Below are positions 61,371 to 64,000 of a DNA stretch of 64,000 bases, in pieces; position 1 is the stretch's first letter, and each line of letters begins with the position of its first letter. The notes below the pieces were generated by a model. That model saw only the letters and a list, made by a program, of their open reading frames with translations, made no database searches and was not told the DNA's origin. Source of the DNA: Branchiostoma floridae (taxonomy: Eukaryota; Chordata; Leptocardii; Amphioxiformes; Branchiostomatidae); contig NC_049996.1 of NCBI RefSeq assembly GCF_000003815.2, positions 3,618,572 to 3,682,571 on the forward strand. The letters run 5' to 3'. The translations under genes and the position numbers were made by a program.

Positions 61371-61870
61371 CTAGTATCTGCTTGGTTGTGAATATAGGTA
61401 ATGGTTGAGTTTGTAATTACAGGTGATGGTTGGGGTTGGGTAACAATGTGATTGATAGGTCTTAGTTTACATCTGTTTTCTAGTTTTGGTCGTCTTAAAG
61501 GTTAGTCTTAATACTTCAGTTGGCTATTCATTTTGCGTCCTTGACTGAGACTTACTGTGGTCTTATTTTGGTGATGCCATCCCCATAATGTGAGTAGGTA
61601 ATGAGATTTAGGCCACCAACATCTGCTATGTTTTTGACCTGGGTAATCTATAGTCAAGGCAATGTTTGGTATAATGTAAGTGGTAAAGGCTTTGTTCATG
61701 CTTTAAATTTAATATTGTTTGTAGCTTTTGGAAGACATTATCTTGTCACTGAACATATGTTATAAAATTATCTACGCAACCACTCCTTGGTTTTGGAAAA
61801 TGTTTGCTGTTTTTTTGCTCTGTATATGTGCTTGTTTGCACAAGTCAGATGGTTGCTTCACTGGTAAATG
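61371..61870. other. Interval without recognised feature
   Basis: Non-repetitive AT-rich sequence, probably intron of the divergent gene. Short open frames have no recognisable domain. Confidence 0.5.
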
Positions 61871-61878
61871 GTCCCTGC

Positions 61879-62319
61879 TAGGGCTGGGCACCGGTACAGA
61901 AAATTCAGGTCCAGGTCCGGTTCAGGTCCAAAGGATCAGGTCCAGGTCCGGACCTGAACCTGGACCTGATGCAGTATGACTCATACCAATGGTCCATTTC
62001 ACTACAAAGAAATCTGTTTGGTGGAGTATTAGACTTACACTGGCGTTTTAATTTAAAATCCTACAACGCTAACTAACCTGTACGATTGGCTGTAAAACTT
62101 GGTAGAAATTACTATAAACTCTACTCTACTTCACTCTTGTTATTTTCTTCCACCTGCAAGCGCCAAAACGTATGAATGCCTGATAAGATAATCTGTTAAT
62201 TTTCTAATCGGTCCAACATCCGGTCCACCTAATTTTTTCAGGTCCCGTTTTTCTGGACCGGTCCAATAAGAAAAATCGGTTTTATCGGTACCGGTACGCT
62301 GTACCGATACCCAGCCCTA
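61879..62319. mobile_element. hAT-type MITE with perfect 8-bp duplication
   Basis: 441 bp beginning TAGGGCTGGGCACCGGTAC and ending GTACCGATACCCAGCCCTA, flanked by GTCCCTGC at 61871-61878 and 62320-62327. The interior contains GGTCCAGGTCCGGACCTGAACC foldback repeats. The 8-bp duplication fits the hAT superfamily. Confidence 0.88.
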
Positions 62320-62436
62320 GTCCCTGCCGAGACTGCTCTGATTGGTCGGAGGCGGTTAGGTTATCGGTACAACTGCTAGTGCCCAGCGATACAAGAGACA
62401 CAGTACAAAAAGAAGTATCCAGCAAAAGTATATTAA

Positions 62437-62793
62437 GTCCACACCAATTTAATTTCTTGGTTCACGGATTCGCTCGCTCCTATTTTTTGGAAAAAAAAAA
62501 TTACCACTAAGCAAATTTTCACCATTAATGAAACCATTCACCAACTTTCTGGTGTAGCAAATTGGCCTTTATATTATAACTCCCTAAAGTGTGGGTACAG
62601 GTGCTGTTACTGTACAATGAGTGTTTTTCTACTTTTTTCAAGCTGAACACTTTTTTTCTTTGTGTTCTGGATTAGTCGTTACCTTTATCCCAACCATTTT
62701 ACAATTATTATTTTTATTTTTATTTCGCCCTCTCGCTCCATATTTTTTATGAAAAAAATCCGTGAACCAAGAAATTAAATTGGTGTGGCCTAA
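62437..62793. mobile_element. MITE with CACACCAATTTAATTTC ends
   Basis: Inverted ends of about 32 bp (CCACACCAATTTAATTTCTT ... reverse at 62762-62793) with a CTCGCTCC block also mirrored. Same family as 29127-29512. Confidence 0.75.
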
Positions 62794-63153
62794 GAGCCCA
62801 AAAAAGACGAAAAAAGTCCCAGAGAGCCTGCTATGGAGGCTAGCACGTGGAAGGTACATTTTTTTAATTATTTACAAAGTTAAATGGCTGCACGTGACTT
62901 TCCTATGAGCTGGAAGCACATCACCTCCAACACACTAGTTGGTTAACAAAATGGCTACTAGAAATTGTATACAATGCAAGAAAATGCAACTATTTGCTTT
63001 ACAAAAATTATCCAACCACATACAACACACACAATCAACTTCCACCGAATTACATGTAATAAGTCTACAAACACCCAATACATTTCATGCAGGTCTGAGG
63101 TCTACGAACTCTTGTTAATATAGATTTTGAAAAAAATGTTTTGTTTATATTTA

Positions 63154-63660
63154 CGAGGGGTGATCAATAAGTCCTCGGCCTCACCCAGAAATATTAAGCA
63201 CAACTCAAATTTTGAGGCACAATGTCATAGTATGAAGCCTTTTATCAATATCCTCCAAATTTCAAGTCATTGCAGTCATTTCTTTCCGGGCATTGAGAAA
63301 ACAAGGGTGAATTGTGATCAGACATGTGTGGATCAATTTCCCGTAAATTCTTTCATCAACAAAAGACATTGTCAAAATGTTTGATAATGATTCTCTTTCT
63401 ATTCCAAGCAGAAAGAAGTGGGTGTCTGACTTCCAGCAGCGCAAGTTGACGCGCACACCTCAGGTCGCAGCTCAATTGTCCAGTTTTATATCCTTCTATC
63501 TTACCTAACGTTACTGGGTGTCGCCTGCAAAGCAATGATTACAATAAGTTGAATTTCGGTACATATTTATATAAGAATTTATACTGGAAATCTTTGCTTC
63601 GAAATCTGAGCTGTGCTTATTATTTCTGGGTTAGGCCGAGGACTTATTGATCACCCCTCG
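63154..63660. mobile_element. Mariner-type MITE with TA duplication
   Basis: Ends CGAGGGGTGATCAATAAGTC... and the mirrored GACTTATTGATCACCCCTCG form about 60-bp inverted repeats flanked by TA (63152-63153, 63661-63662). This resembles Tc1/mariner termini. No transposase frame remains. Confidence 0.85.
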
Positions 63661-63662
63661 TA

Positions 63663-64000
63663 CCCTTATGTTTTCCAGGCCGCTGCTACTGCCTGCATTA
63701 ATATAAAAATAATAATAACTAGAGTTCGGCGACCTCATACCTCCATGAAAATTTAGAGCTTTCGTGAATTTCATGCAATTGACTAAGACATTAACATAAT
63801 TTATGCATGGTGTTGTTCATCATTGACAAACGTACACATTTCATAATTATAAAATTCCCATTATTAATCATAAAGTGGTTTTGCAATTTTTACTTAAATT
63901 ATGCAAATAAGTTCTCATTACCATATTTGGTATCTGCTTATATTCCACCTATCACAATTAACATGTGTTACATTTATTGAAGTCCAGTTATTGCAAACAA
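63663..64000. other. AT-rich end of window
   Basis: No gene or repeat recognised. Confidence 0.5.

Overview
The window looks like a piece of an amphioxus (Branchiostoma-type cephalochordate) genome. This is inferred from content, not from a database match. Supporting signs are long intron-rich genes, a vertebrate-like VPS8, multi-domain immune-type genes (CARD, AIG1 GTPase, death domain-ankyrin, RING-NHL), Penelope-like retroelements, many short inverted-repeat transposons, and tandem arrays that run across exon-intron borders. Three runs of N (7808-7907, 35284-35504, 37516-38083) mark assembly gaps beside repeats.

Layout. (1) 1-5096, minus: a six-exon partial gene that I reconstruct as a glycosyltransferase-like Rossmann domain, a CARD split over two exons, a 35-nt microexon and an AIG1/GIMAP-type GTPase domain running off the left edge. 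Its largest intron carries a Penelope-like element with two oppositely oriented hammerhead-ribozyme cores. (2) 5145-11110: no gene seen; dominated by a 3.7-kb foldback element (5927-9658) flanked by a 9-bp direct repeat. (3) 11111-16156, plus: a six-exon short-chain dehydrogenase of the 11-beta-HSD1-like group whose catalytic Tyr and Lys are replaced. (4) 17032-60668, minus: a complete 29-exon VPS8 gene (CORVET subunit, 1432 codons before the stop), which fills two thirds of the window. Two unrelated plus-strand genes sit inside its introns: an intronless death domain-ankyrin gene with one frameshift (19913-22302) and a three-exon RING-NHL gene (27402-30223). (5) 60669-60823: a compact divergent promoter leading into the first exon of an unrecognised plus-strand gene at 60824. 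The right end (60944-64000) holds a minisatellite, a hAT-type MITE, a second MITE and a mariner-type MITE.

The most striking pattern is that many minisatellite arrays are not placed at random but copy splice junctions with adjoining coding sequence. In the dehydrogenase the acceptor and start of exon 5 are present five times. In VPS8, exons 8, 11, 12, 17, 18 and 29 each have extra copies of their 3' ends on the downstream side. The exon-8 array contains five complete 72-nt units with acceptor-like and donor sites, phase 0-0, so each could in principle be an in-frame cassette exon. One exon-18 copy was interrupted by a 1.58-kb transposon, and a neighbouring copy preserves the empty site, showing a 10-bp target duplication directly.
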